From an uncultured Armatimonadota bacterium (GTDB lineage: Bacteria; Armatimonadota; Fimbriimonadia; Fimbriimonadales; Fimbriimonadaceae): 64,000 nucleotides of DNA. Where the stretch lies: NCBI GenBank assembly GCA_903904815.1, contig CAIVDU010000031.1, positions 1 through 64,000 on the forward strand, given 5' to 3'. The notes under the pieces were generated by a model. It made no database searches, had not been told where the DNA came from, and saw nothing but the letters and a program-made list of their open reading frames with translations. The position numbers and the translations under genes were made by a program. This document shows, piece after piece, positions 43,485 through 55,237 of the stretch (position 1 is its first letter; every line of letters begins with the position of its first letter).

Positions 43485-44030
43485 GATTGCTTTGCTCTGA
43501 GAATGAATCCTTACACTTGTAGCTTAACGCACGAATTCGTCAAGCCAATCCTTCGCGGGTTCAAAACTCGTAGTTGTGGGGATAAAAATGGGTCAAATTC
43601 GGTCCCAAATTACCGTCTGCCAATACAATTAACGGGAGGTTTCTTGTCTCCACTCCCGGCAATTTTCTGGGTATGTGGGAGATCCTCGTAGTTTCGCTGA
43701 GTTTAGGTGGCGCATGGCAGGGAACAACGCCCATCTTCTAAAGTTTGCAGTTTGCAGATTGCAGTCTGCAGTTTGAAGACTGCGGTTTGCAGTTCGCAGC
43801 AAACTTGAGCTGGAGGAAGTAGGCATCCCTAGAATGCGTTCCGACTGGCAGTTGCTCGCTGCGAACTGCAATCGTCCAAATCTGGCTGCCATGGACTGCG
43901 GAGACACGAATCATTCTCCGCCTTCGGGCCGGCAGTATGAAGTGTTTAAATGCCGGATGTAGCGCGGAGTGCGTGTGGCAGTCCTGGGCGCAGGTGCAAT
44001 ATCCTTCCGGCCGGAAATCTAGCGCGTAGC
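43485..44030. other. Spacer carrying heptamer repeats
   Basis: This 546-bp spacer has no supportable gene. Its main content is the heptamer tandem repeat at 43744-43799, plus an inverted-orientation trace, GCGAACTGCAA, at about 43861-43871. Confidence 0.5.
43744..43799 (+). repeat. Heptamer tandem repeat, copy 2 (TTTGCAG type)
   Basis: Eight uninterrupted 7-bp units: TTTGCAG, TTTGCAG, ATTGCAG, TCTGCAG, TTTGAAG, ACTGCGG, TTTGCAG, TTCGCAG. Six end in GCAG. It is the longest member of the family in this window. Confidence 0.85.
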
Positions 44031-45068
44031 CTAAGAGAGTTCTGTTTGCCTTGCGGGTCCGGTCGATCCGCGAACATCCAGTCCACAGGGAAGCACCAGC
44101 TCGACAGGGTCGATGTTAGGTTCAGAAATCGCTTTCATCAACAAATCGGTTGCGCGGTTGCCCATCTCGAAAAGCGGCTGCGAAATGGACGTCAAGGCTG
44201 GCTTCAATTCATCGCAGAACTCAGTAGAGTCGAACCCGATGACCGATAGGTCTTCCGGCACTCGGATTCCGTATTTCGGAGCAAATCGAATAATGTCGGC
44301 CGCTAACCCGTCGGCATGTACCATGAGTGCGGTGTGGGGCGGCTTGTTTGAAAGATAGGACTTCAAGGCCTCCCGGTCCTTGCGGACATCGATAATGTCC
44401 GTTTCGGCAGGGGGCAGGTCGTGGCGCGCCATGTGGCTCTTAAATGCCGCTAATCTCGCCTCCGACTCGACGTTCATCGCATCCCCCTCAATCATGAAGG
44501 CGATCTTTCGATGGCCCAACTCGTACAAGTGATCGACTCCGAGGCCAATTCCCTGAAAGTTGTCGCAGATCACGGTCGGGTGTTTGCCCCCGTACTGTCC
44601 GGAAAGCGCGTGCACAATCACCACTGGGCATCGGCATGCGGCCAGGGTGGCCCGATTCGCATCGGTTGGGGTGATGCTGTACCAGACCAATCCGTCGAAA
44701 CGGCCGTCGGTGACTGCCTCGGAAGGATCGTCCCCAAGCAGTTGAGGACACAAAGCCACTGAGTATGAGTGGCGGAAGGCGCCGTCGACGATTCCATCCA
44801 TGAGGGTCGCAAAATAGCGTGGACCATCATTGAATCGAGGACGGTCAAAGCCCATGCCGTTGAGGACTCCCAGCATCATGGTCTGTTGGGCGCGGAAATT
44901 TCGTGCCCAGATGTTGACCTTGTAATTCAGTTCGGCGGCGGCTTGGCGTACCCGCTCGGCGGTAGCGTCACTTACTCGGACGCCCTCCGCTTTGTTGTGC
45001 AGGACCCGCGACACTACGATCGGCGAGACTTGCGCAAGCTTGGCAACATCCTTCAGCGTGACGGACAT
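44031..45068 (-). CDS. LacI-family transcriptional regulator
   Basis: The 345-aa regulator has a LacI helix-turn-helix at residues 3-50 (VTLKDVAKLAQVSPIVVSRV then ERVRQAAAELNYKVN) and a periplasmic-binding-protein-like effector domain (60-330), with VDHLYELGHRKIAFM and IGFDSTEFCDELKPALTSIS. It binds a sugar-type effector and a palindromic operator, as known for the family. GGAAGGG precedes the ATG. No sugar gene is directly adjacent; the GH2 and GH78 genes are several kb away, so the target is unknown. Confidence 0.92.
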   Translation of the reverse strand: MSVTLKDVAKLAQVSPIVVSRVLHNKAEGVRVSDATAERVRQAAAELNYKVNIWARNFRAQQTMMLGVLNGMGFDRPRFNDGPRYFATLMDGIVDGAFRHSYSVALCPQLLGDDPSEAVTDGRFDGLVWYSITPTDANRATLAACRCPVVIVHALSGQYGGKHPTVICDNFQGIGLGVDHLYELGHRKIAFMIEGDAMNVESEARLAAFKSHMARHDLPPAETDIIDVRKDREALKSYLSNKPPHTALMVHADGLAADIIRFAPKYGIRVPEDLSVIGFDSTEFCDELKPALTSISQPLFEMGNRATDLLMKAISEPNIDPVELVLPCGLDVRGSTGPARQTELS

Positions 45069-45386
45069 TTACCCTTCCTTGCCTTTGCGCAACCTGCCAT
45101 ATCTTCTGCGACGGACTCCTCACCCATATCTTCGATTTCGCTGCTCCGCGTCGTCTAAAGCGGTGAGGCTTCCATCAAGCCAAGTCTGTCCGCTGTTTGA
45201 TGTTCCCCACACCAAAATATACCAAGCATCGCTTTGGAACGAATAGCTTGTTTCGGGTCATGATACACCGAAAAATGGAAAGCCCAACAAGAATCTGATA
45301 TTGCGTTGTATCAAACTGCGCGAAAGTACCAAACCAGGCGAAAAAATAGGGCAATTCGACTGTGCGAATCACCCTATTACCAGGAT
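45069..45386. other. lacI upstream spacer
   Basis: The 318-bp spacer between the LacI start and the pdxS stop is AT-richer towards pdxS. I saw no clear LacI-type palindromic operator, terminator or small gene. Confidence 0.4.
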
Positions 45387-46301
45387 TTACCAGCCGCGAG
45401 TGGCCAGCAGCTCTTTCTGTGACAGGGAGCTGACATTGATGCCGACCATCGGTTCGCCCAGGCCAGCGCTGATCTCAGCCAGTTTCTTCGGATCCTGATA
45501 GAAAAGAACGGCGTCGACGATCGCCTTTGCCCGGCTAACGGGATCTCCAGACTTGAAGATGCCCGATCCCACGAAGACAGTCTCCGCTCCGAGCTTCATC
45601 ATCAACGCGGCGTCAGCCGGAGTCGCAATTCCGCCGGCGGAGAAGTTAGGCACGGGAAGCCGGCCCAGCTCCTTGACCTCTTTGATCAACTCGTAAGAAG
45701 CCTGGTGGTTCTTGGCAAGTACAAACAACTCATCCTCACGGGCGTTCTGCACTTCGCGGATCTGGGCCATGATCGTTCGCATGTGACGAACCGCCTCGAC
45801 GACGTCTCCGGTCCCTGCCTCACCTTTGGTGCGGATCATTGCAGCGCCTTCCGCGCAACGGCGAAGTGCCTCGCCGAGGTTGCGGGCTCCACACACGAAG
45901 GGCACGGTGAACGCGTGTTTGTCGACGTGGTTCTCTTCATCGGCGGGGGTCAAGACTTCGCTTTCATCGACGAAATCGACCTCAAGGGCCTCGAGAATTT
46001 CCGCCTCGACGAAGTGACCGATTCGGCACTTTGCCATAACGGGGATCGTCACCGATTGCTTGATCGCGAGAATCATCTCGGGGTCGCTCATGCGAGAGAC
46101 GCCGCCTTCTCGGCGGATGTCGGCCGGAACGCGCTCCAACGCCATCACGGCTACCGCGCCCGCGTCTTCGGCGATCTTCGCTTGGTCGGTGTTAATGACG
46201 TCCATGATGACGCCGCCCTTGAGCATTTCGGCGAGGCCAACCTTCTCTCTCCAGGTTTTCTTTGCCGCCCCGCTATTCAAAATCGAGCTCACTTTTTCCA
46301 T
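45387..46301 (-). CDS. pdxS: Pyridoxal 5'-phosphate synthase subunit PdxS
   Basis: The 304-aa synthase subunit makes pyridoxal phosphate from ribose 5-phosphate, glyceraldehyde 3-phosphate and ammonia. Landmarks are GGVIMDVIN (D34), [12 protein letters not shown], the catalytic Lys in [11 protein letters not shown] (K91), [10 protein letters not shown] and [16 protein letters not shown]. The glutaminase partner pdxT is not adjacent. The ATG has a strong AGAGGTGA Shine-Dalgarno and a TATATC box further upstream. Confidence 0.96.
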   Translation of the reverse strand: MEKVSSILNSGAAKKTWREKVGLAEMLKGGVIMDVINTDQAKIAEDAGAVAVMALERVPADIRREGGVSRMSDPEMILAIKQSVTIPVMAKCRIGHFVEAEILEALEVDFVDESEVLTPADEENHVDKHAFTVPFVCGARNLGEALRRCAEGAAMIRTKGEAGTGDVVEAVRHMRTIMAQIREVQNAREDELFVLAKNHQASYELIKEVKELGRLPVPNFSAGGIATPADAALMMKLGAETVFVGSGIFKSGDPVSRAKAIVDAVLFYQDPKKLAEISAGLGEPMVGINVSSLSQKELLATRGW

Positions 46302-46452
46302 TCACCTCTGATATAAGGGTACCTTGCCGCCTTAGTTGCATCCCGGACTGCTTTTTGCATGGGTTTCGATCCAGAACCTGCTCAGAATGTTCTTCGGCAT
46401 TCCGCTTCCGCCACTTGGAGGATGTTAGTCTCGCATCCGCCACAATAGAGGG

Positions 46453-47571
46453 GTGATCGACGAACAGAAGCGAGCCGCCCTCGCGATGGCGAACGGCCTC
46501 CCGGTTTCGCCGGCCAACATCGATCGCGTAGCGCGGAATTTCGGCTCGGCGATGGCAAGGTGGGCCTTCACCCAATGCGAACTCCGGACGAGGGCCAAAC
46601 AGAAGTTTGCCCGATCGGAAGAAATGCTTTTCGTGCGAGAGGCCTTGGAGCAAGCGACTTCCGAGGACATTGCCGCCTATCACGCATCGCTATTCCCGCC
46701 TGATGTCCTTGTCGCTGACCTCACGACCGGAATTGGGGGCGATCTCATTGCGCTCGCCCAGAGGGGATCCGCTATCGGATTTGAACTCGATCCCGAACGA
46801 GCCGAGGCGGCTCAGCATAACTTGGCGGTCGCCAATGTCTCAGCCGAAGTCCGGCTTGAAGATTCCATGCAGGCCGAGTGGGAGTGGGATTACGCCATTG
46901 CGGACCCCGCTCGCCGGATGGAAGGTCGACGAACCTTGGACCCGAGCGAATTCTCGCCAAATCCCATGGACATCGCGGAGCGATTCGCTCACTTGTCGCT
47001 CGGCGTCATCAAGCTCTCTCCCCTCCTCCCTGACCCGTTTCTTATCTCGCTAGGGCCATCCCTTCGATTCCTCTCCTGCGAGGGCGAGTGCCGGGAAGCA
47101 CTCATCTGCACGGGCAAGAACGCCATCTCGGAAAAGCTGGCCGTACATGTGGAGAGCGGAGACACGTTGATCCCGGGGGCCGATGCTCCCATCACGGACG
47201 AGGTGGGAAGTTACTTTTTCGACGCTGACCCGGCGGCAGTGAGATCGCACTGCCTGGGCACGCTCTCCGAACGATACGAACTTCGTGCCCTCGGCGACTC
47301 TCGGGGTTATTTGACCGGTAACGTTGAAATCAAGTCACCTTGGCTAAGACCCTACCGAGTGCTGTATAGCGATAAGGCGGACATGGCCAAAACGAAAAAG
47401 ATGCTTCAAGATCTCGGCGCGGCGACTCCGGAGATTAAGCAGCGATTGGCCGATCAGAGTCCCGAGCAGCTCCGGAAGACGCTGAAGTCGGACGGTAAAC
47501 GGCGAGTTTCGCTGGCGATCTGGCCCATGGGCAGGAGCCTGAGACACACCTTGCTCGAACAACTCTTCTAA
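46453..47571 (+). CDS. SAM-dependent methyltransferase, THUMP-like
   Basis: The 372-aa protein has a helical N-terminal region, a class I methyltransferase core with the SAM loop VADLTTGIGGDLIALA (about 88-103) and GFELDPERA, then YAIADPARR (the DPPY-like motif is DPAR) and a C-terminal region ending LAIWPMGRSLRHTLLEQL that fits the THUMP-like family. The methylated target, probably RNA, is unknown. The start is GTG at 46453. It is followed 88 nt later by a zinc-finger protein gene. Confidence 0.85.
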   Translation: MIDEQKRAALAMANGLPVSPANIDRVARNFGSAMARWAFTQCELRTRAKQKFARSEEMLFVREALEQATSEDIAAYHASLFPPDVLVADLTTGIGGDLIALAQRGSAIGFELDPERAEAAQHNLAVANVSAEVRLEDSMQAEWEWDYAIADPARRMEGRRTLDPSEFSPNPMDIAERFAHLSLGVIKLSPLLPDPFLISLGPSLRFLSCEGECREALICTGKNAISEKLAVHVESGDTLIPGADAPITDEVGSYFFDADPAAVRSHCLGTLSERYELRALGDSRGYLTGNVEIKSPWLRPYRVLYSDKADMAKTKKMLQDLGAATPEIKQRLADQSPEQLRKTLKSDGKRRVSLAIWPMGRSLRHTLLEQLF

Positions 47572-47659
47572 ATCTCTCTCCAGAAACTAGTACAGATACC
47601 GATGATCCAACTGGGCCTGATTCGACCTTCGAAGAAAAAGCTCAAGAGGATTGTAAGAG

Positions 47660-48721
47660 ATGCCAGTTCAAAGTATCGAGTGTCAACTCGTGCGCGCCCA
47701 GATCGGGCGATATCTCGGTGGAGAGCCGCTCGCTTCGGAAGCGATGCGACAACTCGAGGTGCACCTAGTGGCGTGCGACGATTGTCGGGCGGCCCTGTCT
47801 TCCCGCAAGGCTGAGCTGAGAGCGAAGATGTCCCTCGAAGGCGCTGAAGCGAAAGCGCGCCCAAAGACGGACTCGCAGCCAAGTCCTTTGAAAGCTGCCG
47901 TCGACTATAAAGCGATTGAGGCCGCCGCAAAGGCTGCCGTTCAGAAGTCGCCGAAAGCCGCCAAGTCGGCCCGTCCCAACAATTTCACGAAGCCTCTCGT
48001 CTTGACCGGAGTTCTTGCCGTCGTCCTCGTCGCCATGAGTCGCCTCAGCGGCGGTAACGGGCTGACGCTCGGGCCGAATGCCCTTTCTGCCCTTTCGGCG
48101 GGAGCGGTTGCCCTTCAAAACTCCGCAAACGGAAAGCCAGCGACTTCGAAACCGACGGCCCCGACTCCTGCCACCACGCCTCCTATCTCGGCTGCGACTC
48201 CAGCCGCGCCGCCCACTGCCACTGCCACTCCTGCCGCGAGTAGCGCCACATCGAACTCTCCCGTCGTTCCGCCCGCTTCCACTGGCTCGGCCCCGACCCC
48301 TCAGGCCCTAAAGCCGGCAGTTCTTGCCTCGAATTCCACCACGCCTCCTACCGCCACTCCTACCACCGCCGCCGCGATTGGGCCGGTGACTCCAACAACC
48401 GCGCCTAAGGTCGACGCCACGACACCTAGTTCAGGATCGTCGAAGCCCACCGACAGTACGGCGGTGAAGCCGGAACCAGCGAAACCAGTCGCTGCTCCGT
48501 CTGAACCGGCCAAGTCACCCGAGAAGCCTGCTGCACCCGTCCACCACCAAGCGCCTCATGCGGTCCACCACGTCGCTGCTGTACACCACAAGAAGATTCA
48601 TAAGATCGTCCGGCGTCGAGTTGCCGCCCTTCGATCTCACAAGGTCCACAAGCCAGCCCATCATCGGCCCATCGCCAGAATTCGCGTCTACGACGCTTCG
48701 GGATCCCCTATCGAACCGTGA
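47660..48721 (+). CDS. Membrane zinc-finger protein with Pro/Thr/Ala-rich and His-rich tail
   Basis: The 353-aa protein starts with an anti-sigma-type zinc finger: C8, then H35-x3-C39-x2-C42 (LEVHLVACDDCRAAL). A charged linker and one membrane span (about 112-127, LVLTGVLAVVLVAM) follow. The outer part is a long Pro/Thr/Ala-rich stretch (150-290), then a His- and Lys-rich tail with VHHQAPHAVHHVAAVHHKK. This topology matches sigma-factor regulators, but no sigma gene is adjacent. The stop overlaps the start of the STN gene by 4 nt, so the two are translationally coupled. GAGGA precedes the ATG. Confidence 0.75.
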   Translation: MPVQSIECQLVRAQIGRYLGGEPLASEAMRQLEVHLVACDDCRAALSSRKAELRAKMSLEGAEAKARPKTDSQPSPLKAAVDYKAIEAAAKAAVQKSPKAAKSARPNNFTKPLVLTGVLAVVLVAMSRLSGGNGLTLGPNALSALSAGAVALQNSANGKPATSKPTAPTPATTPPISAATPAAPPTATATPAASSATSNSPVVPPASTGSAPTPQALKPAVLASNSTTPPTATPTTAAAIGPVTPTTAPKVDATTPSSGSSKPTDSTAVKPEPAKPVAAPSEPAKSPEKPAAPVHHQAPHAVHHVAAVHHKKIHKIVRRRVAALRSHKVHKPAHHRPIARIRVYDASGSPIEP

Positions 48722-49470
48722 ACATCATGAAATCCTTCTCGCTCGCTCTCGCACTCCTCACACTGCCTCTGACTGTCCTCGCCGGTCAAGCAAAGGACCA
48801 GAAGGACGTCGCTGACACGAAGGCGACCAAGGACAGCATTCCGGTCACCGTATCGGCAAAAGGCTCCGAAGTCCGAACCGTCCTCATGGACATCTTCGAC
48901 CAGGAGAAGAAGCAGTACGTGATCGAGCCAAACATCCACTTCGCGGTGTTTCTCTCCCTCGAAAAAGCTGATTTCCACCGGGCTCTCGACATCGTGTGCA
49001 CACTTTCCGGGCTCCAAGCCGAGCTGAAAGACGGGATCTACTTCGTTCACACCGCCCGGAACGCGGTCGTCCGACCGGTTCCGAATCCGAACTCAACTCC
49101 TATTGGAGGAAACGCTGTGACAACGCCGTCAACCCCTACCTCAATACCCACAATTCAGGTCACGCCGAAGCAAGCGACGCCGGCAGGACCAGTGCCGGCT
49201 GCCGAACTGCAGAAGCACGTGACGACTCGCCTAAACAAGACAGACATTCGCACGCTATTCGCCGATCTGTCCAAGCAGACGGGAGTTAAGATTGTCGTGG
49301 ATGAGAAAGTGCCCGCGTACAAGTTGGATGCCTTCCTCATCAACACTTCGCTCCGATACGCTTTGGTGAAGGTCACTCATGCCGCCGGGCTCGAGTGGAA
49401 GCTGCCCCAGAATCGGACCGTCTTCATCACAGTCAGCCTCGAAGCGAACAACGTCAGCATCGTCCACTAG
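48718..49470 (+). CDS. Exported protein with two STN-like (secretin N-terminal) modules
   Basis: The 250-aa protein has a signal peptide (about 4-22, ending TVLAG). Two similar modules follow: 43-110 (VTVSAKGSEVRTVLMDIFDQ to GLQAELKDGIYFV) and 167-238 (TRLNKTDIRTLFADLSKQTG to GLEWKLPQNRTVFI), joined by a Pro/Thr-rich linker (120-165). Both match the secretin and TonB short N-terminal fold, used by secretins and TonB receptors to contact partners. No secretin channel follows. The start is GTG at 48718, overlapping the upstream stop; the ATG at 48727 is an alternative. It may be a periplasmic partner of the zinc-finger protein. Confidence 0.75.
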   Translation: MNIMKSFSLALALLTLPLTVLAGQAKDQKDVADTKATKDSIPVTVSAKGSEVRTVLMDIFDQEKKQYVIEPNIHFAVFLSLEKADFHRALDIVCTLSGLQAELKDGIYFVHTARNAVVRPVPNPNSTPIGGNAVTTPSTPTSIPTIQVTPKQATPAGPVPAAELQKHVTTRLNKTDIRTLFADLSKQTGVKIVVDEKVPAYKLDAFLINTSLRYALVKVTHAAGLEWKLPQNRTVFITVSLEANNVSIVH

Positions 49471-49520
49471 GCAAAGAGAAGATTTAGGTTCAACACAGGC
49501 CATCTGCCCAGGCAGGTGGC

Positions 49521-50423
49521 CTATCTCACATTTTGGGTAAACGCGGGTTGGTTCAGCAGGAACCACCGGATCTCGTCCATCGCCATATGGGATGCCTCCT
49601 CCGGCACGAACCGACCCACCTGGGGAAAGACCACCGTCTCCGAAAGGGGCAACATCGATTCAAACCGATTCAAGGCCTCAACCCCGTAAAGCGGGTCTTT
49701 CGTGCCCCAGAGGAGAAGCGCTCGCATGCGAAGGAGTTCTTCACGGCGGGAATAGAGGCTTTGGAACCAGGTCTGGCTGTCGCGAAGCCCTTCCACCATT
49801 GCGTAGATCGCTCTCCGTTCTCGGTAATTTCGAAACGGCTCCAAGAACTGGATCTGGCTGGCCCTTGGCAGTCGATGCCGATCCGCAAACAGAGCGGGAA
49901 GGATGAACGTCGGAGAAGCGTTCAGGGCTCGGTAGTAGAAACGATTGATCGGATTGCCGACGAGGTTTGCGAGCTTTTGGGCTGGGCGATTCTCTTCTAA
50001 AGACCACATCCATGTGTTGAACAGAACGACCTGCCGAACCCGGTCCGGATGATCGAGCGCCCAAGACATCCCAATCGGACCTCCGCAGTCTTGAAGAACC
50101 AACGTGACGTCGGTCAGCCGTAGGTAGTCCATCAAGTCGGAAAACCGCCTCGCCTGAGCCTGGGGAGAATAGTCGACCCCAATGGGCTTCGCACTCAGAC
50201 CAAACCCCAAGTGGTCGGGCGCCACGCATCGATACAGCCCACCCAATCCCTTGATGATTCGCCGATACAGATAAGACCACGTCGGCGAGCCGTGGACGAA
50301 CACAATCGGTTTGCCGTGCCCATGGTCCACATAGCTGAGCCACCCTTCTCCCGTGTCGAATTCACGGGTGTGGAACGGATACTCAACGATATTCAGCCAA
50401 GGGGTAGAGGATTGTGGACGCAC
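49521..50423 (-). CDS. Alpha/beta hydrolase, haloalkane-dehalogenase-like
   Basis: The 300-aa hydrolase carries the oxyanion region FVHGSPTWSYLYR, PDHLGFGLSAKP, an Asp nucleophile in LQDCGGPIGMSWA and a C-terminal EEASHMAMDEI with the catalytic His. It resembles haloalkane dehalogenases, but the Trp that follows the nucleophile and stabilises halide is Cys here, and the Asn of HGNP is Ser. Dehalogenase activity is doubtful; another hydrolytic role is likely. The frame is open to 50507, but that part overlaps the terminator of the next gene, so the GTG at 50423 is preferred with moderate certainty. Confidence 0.85.
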   Translation of the reverse strand: MRPQSSTPWLNIVEYPFHTREFDTGEGWLSYVDHGHGKPIVFVHGSPTWSYLYRRIIKGLGGLYRCVAPDHLGFGLSAKPIGVDYSPQAQARRFSDLMDYLRLTDVTLVLQDCGGPIGMSWALDHPDRVRQVVLFNTWMWSLEENRPAQKLANLVGNPINRFYYRALNASPTFILPALFADRHRLPRASQIQFLEPFRNYRERRAIYAMVEGLRDSQTWFQSLYSRREELLRMRALLLWGTKDPLYGVEALNRFESMLPLSETVVFPQVGRFVPEEASHMAMDEIRWFLLNQPAFTQNVR

Positions 50424-50505
50424 GGGGCGCGACTTCTCGCACCTGTATCCTACTCCTGAGTTAGGGATTGGATTAGCTGGAAATCGATCCGGTTTGAACA
50501 AGGCC

Positions 50506-50548
50506 AAAAAAGCAATTCAATCTACTCGGCACGCCGAGTAGATTGAAT
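50506..50548 (-). terminator. Terminator of the trans-sulfuration gene
   Basis: ATTCAATCTACTCGG (50515-50529) and CCGAGTAGATTGAAT (50534-50548) are a perfect 15-bp inverted repeat with a 4-nt loop. On the minus strand a run of six T residues (50506-50511) follows. Confidence 0.85.
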
Positions 50549-50572
50549 CTACGATCACCTACAAGGCGAGGA

Positions 50573-51715
50573 TCAGATCTTCGCCAAAGCCTGGTCGAGG
50601 TCGTCGATCAGGTCCTGGACGTCTTCGATTCCTACACTGACGCGGAGAAGGCTGCCGGGGATTCCCTTCGAGACTCGCTGTTCTTCGGTCATCGTTGCGT
50701 GAGACATCAGAGGCGGGTAACCGATGAGACTCTCCACTCCGCCAAGCGACTCTGCAAGCAGGAACACTTCGGTGGATTCGGCGAGCTTCCGTGCGGCTTC
50801 AGTTCCACCATTCACCTCGAACGCGAGCATGCCGCCAAAGCCCTTCATCTGCTTCTTGGCGACCGCATGGTCTGGGTGACTGGGGAGGCCGGGGTAGTGA
50901 ACCTTGGATACTTTGGGATGATCCGACAAATACTCGGCGATGGCCTGGGCATTCTTGCAGTGCTGAGCCATTCGGACGGCAAGGGTCTTGACGCCTCTGA
51001 GAGAAAGCCAGCAGTCGAAAGGTGAGGGAACGGCGCCAACTGCCTTGTTCCACTCATAGATCGCCGTGTAGTACTCAGGATTGTTAGTGACTGCCGCTCC
51101 GCCAATCACGTCACTGTGCCCGCTGATGTACTTGGTGGTGCTGTGAACCACGATGTCGACGCCGAGGTCGAGGGGATTCTGAAGCGCCGGGGAGGCGAAA
51201 GTGTTGTCGAAAACCACGATCAGCCCGTGCGACTTGGCGATCTTGACCACGGCCTCGATGTCCGAAACTCGTAGATTCGGATTCGTGGGCGTTTCGAAGA
51301 TCAAAAGCTTCGTGTTTGGCTGAACCGCATCGTTAATCGACAGAGGGTTGTGAGCGCAGAATTCGCTCACTGAGATTCCCTGCCGGGGAAGCAGCTTCTC
51401 GCCCACTCGGAAGGTTCCTCCGTAGATGTCGGTTGCCATCAACAGGTGGTCGCCGTGCTTTAGCAGCGAGAATGCCCCCACGATGGCGGCCATTCCACTG
51501 GCAAACAGCACGGCGTGCTTTCCGTTTTCGAGGGCTGCAATCACTTCTTCAAGCGTCTTGCGGTTGGGGTTTTGACACCGGGTGTAGTCGATGTCAGGAA
51601 TATGGTCCAGATCTTCCCAGCCAAACGTAGCCGACTGGTAGAGTGGTTGGATCACGGCTCGGTATTTTGGATCGAGTTCCTGGCCGACCCGAAGAGCCTT
51701 AGTGGCGAAGCGCAT
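50573..51715 (-). CDS. Cystathionine gamma-synthase / PLP-dependent trans-sulfuration enzyme
   Basis: The 380-aa enzyme is of the Cys/Met metabolism PLP family (MetB, CGL or MGL). The PLP lysine is K195 in HSTTKYISGHSD; FASGMAAI and LVVFDNTFASP-type stretches support the fold. The usual YSRTGNPT is YTRCQNPN. It could be cystathionine synthase, gamma-lyase or methionine gamma-lyase; sequence alone does not decide. TATTCT (51722-51727) lies exactly 6 nt before the ATG, a leaderless pattern. A strong terminator follows. Confidence 0.92.
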   Translation of the reverse strand: MRFATKALRVGQELDPKYRAVIQPLYQSATFGWEDLDHIPDIDYTRCQNPNRKTLEEVIAALENGKHAVLFASGMAAIVGAFSLLKHGDHLLMATDIYGGTFRVGEKLLPRQGISVSEFCAHNPLSINDAVQPNTKLLIFETPTNPNLRVSDIEAVVKIAKSHGLIVVFDNTFASPALQNPLDLGVDIVVHSTTKYISGHSDVIGGAAVTNNPEYYTAIYEWNKAVGAVPSPFDCWLSLRGVKTLAVRMAQHCKNAQAIAEYLSDHPKVSKVHYPGLPSHPDHAVAKKQMKGFGGMLAFEVNGGTEAARKLAESTEVFLLAESLGGVESLIGYPPLMSHATMTEEQRVSKGIPGSLLRVSVGIEDVQDLIDDLDQALAKI

Positions 51716-52229
51716 GGAGGGAGAATACTCTGCAAACTGGTGGAGTTTTCGGACGAACGAGACGCTTAAAAAGATTCTTTCGATGCGAATAGTTTCGCCC
51801 TAATCGTTCGAATGTTCGAAGGCGAACGGCGGTTGTGGCCAATGCTCGTCGGAGATCCCGTGAGTGGATGAGTCCAGAGCCTTGTCGGACGGTCAAGGGG
51901 AGTGTCAGCGAGGTTCTGACGGCGGTAGTGAGCGCTTCCGGGAGCAAGGGGAGAGCGTGCTCTCCATCGGCGCTCGGGAAACAGATTGGCTGTTTTTGGT
52001 CCCAAGATAAGGGTGGGTAACGTAATTCGCACATAACTTGCGCAATGATGCGAGTAACCGATTTACCAAAGCCGATTTAATTGCGCTCCGGGTCGCAAAA
52101 TCTGGTGTACCATAAAGCAAAGATCTATCCATCGAGTAGATCTTGAGCGACCACAACCAGCGCCCTCAGGGGAGAGGGTCCTCGCCTTTCTTGGCGTGGG
52201 CTGGAGCGCTGGTTCAGGTCAATCCCCGC
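51716..52229. other. Spacer with small hairpins, no gene seen
   Basis: This 514-bp spacer contains the promoter box of the trans-sulfuration gene (51722-51727), an AAGATCTA / TAGATCTT hairpin (52120-52144) that may end the beta-galactosidase transcript, and a GGGGAGAGC / GCTCTCC hairpin near 51950. No coding frame has family features. Confidence 0.45.
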
Positions 52230-55229
<3,000 letters not shown>

Positions 55230-55237
55230 TTACCCGA

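Noticed and set aside
43559-43576. GGTTCAAAACTCG as a tRNA T-loop
   Set aside because: The loop is one base off and no cloverleaf can be drawn around it.
51800-51835. GTTCGAATGTTCGAAGGCGAAC as a LexA-type box
   Set aside because: It does not match the GAAC-N4-GTTC or GTTC-N7-GTTC spacing and is not next to an SOS gene.
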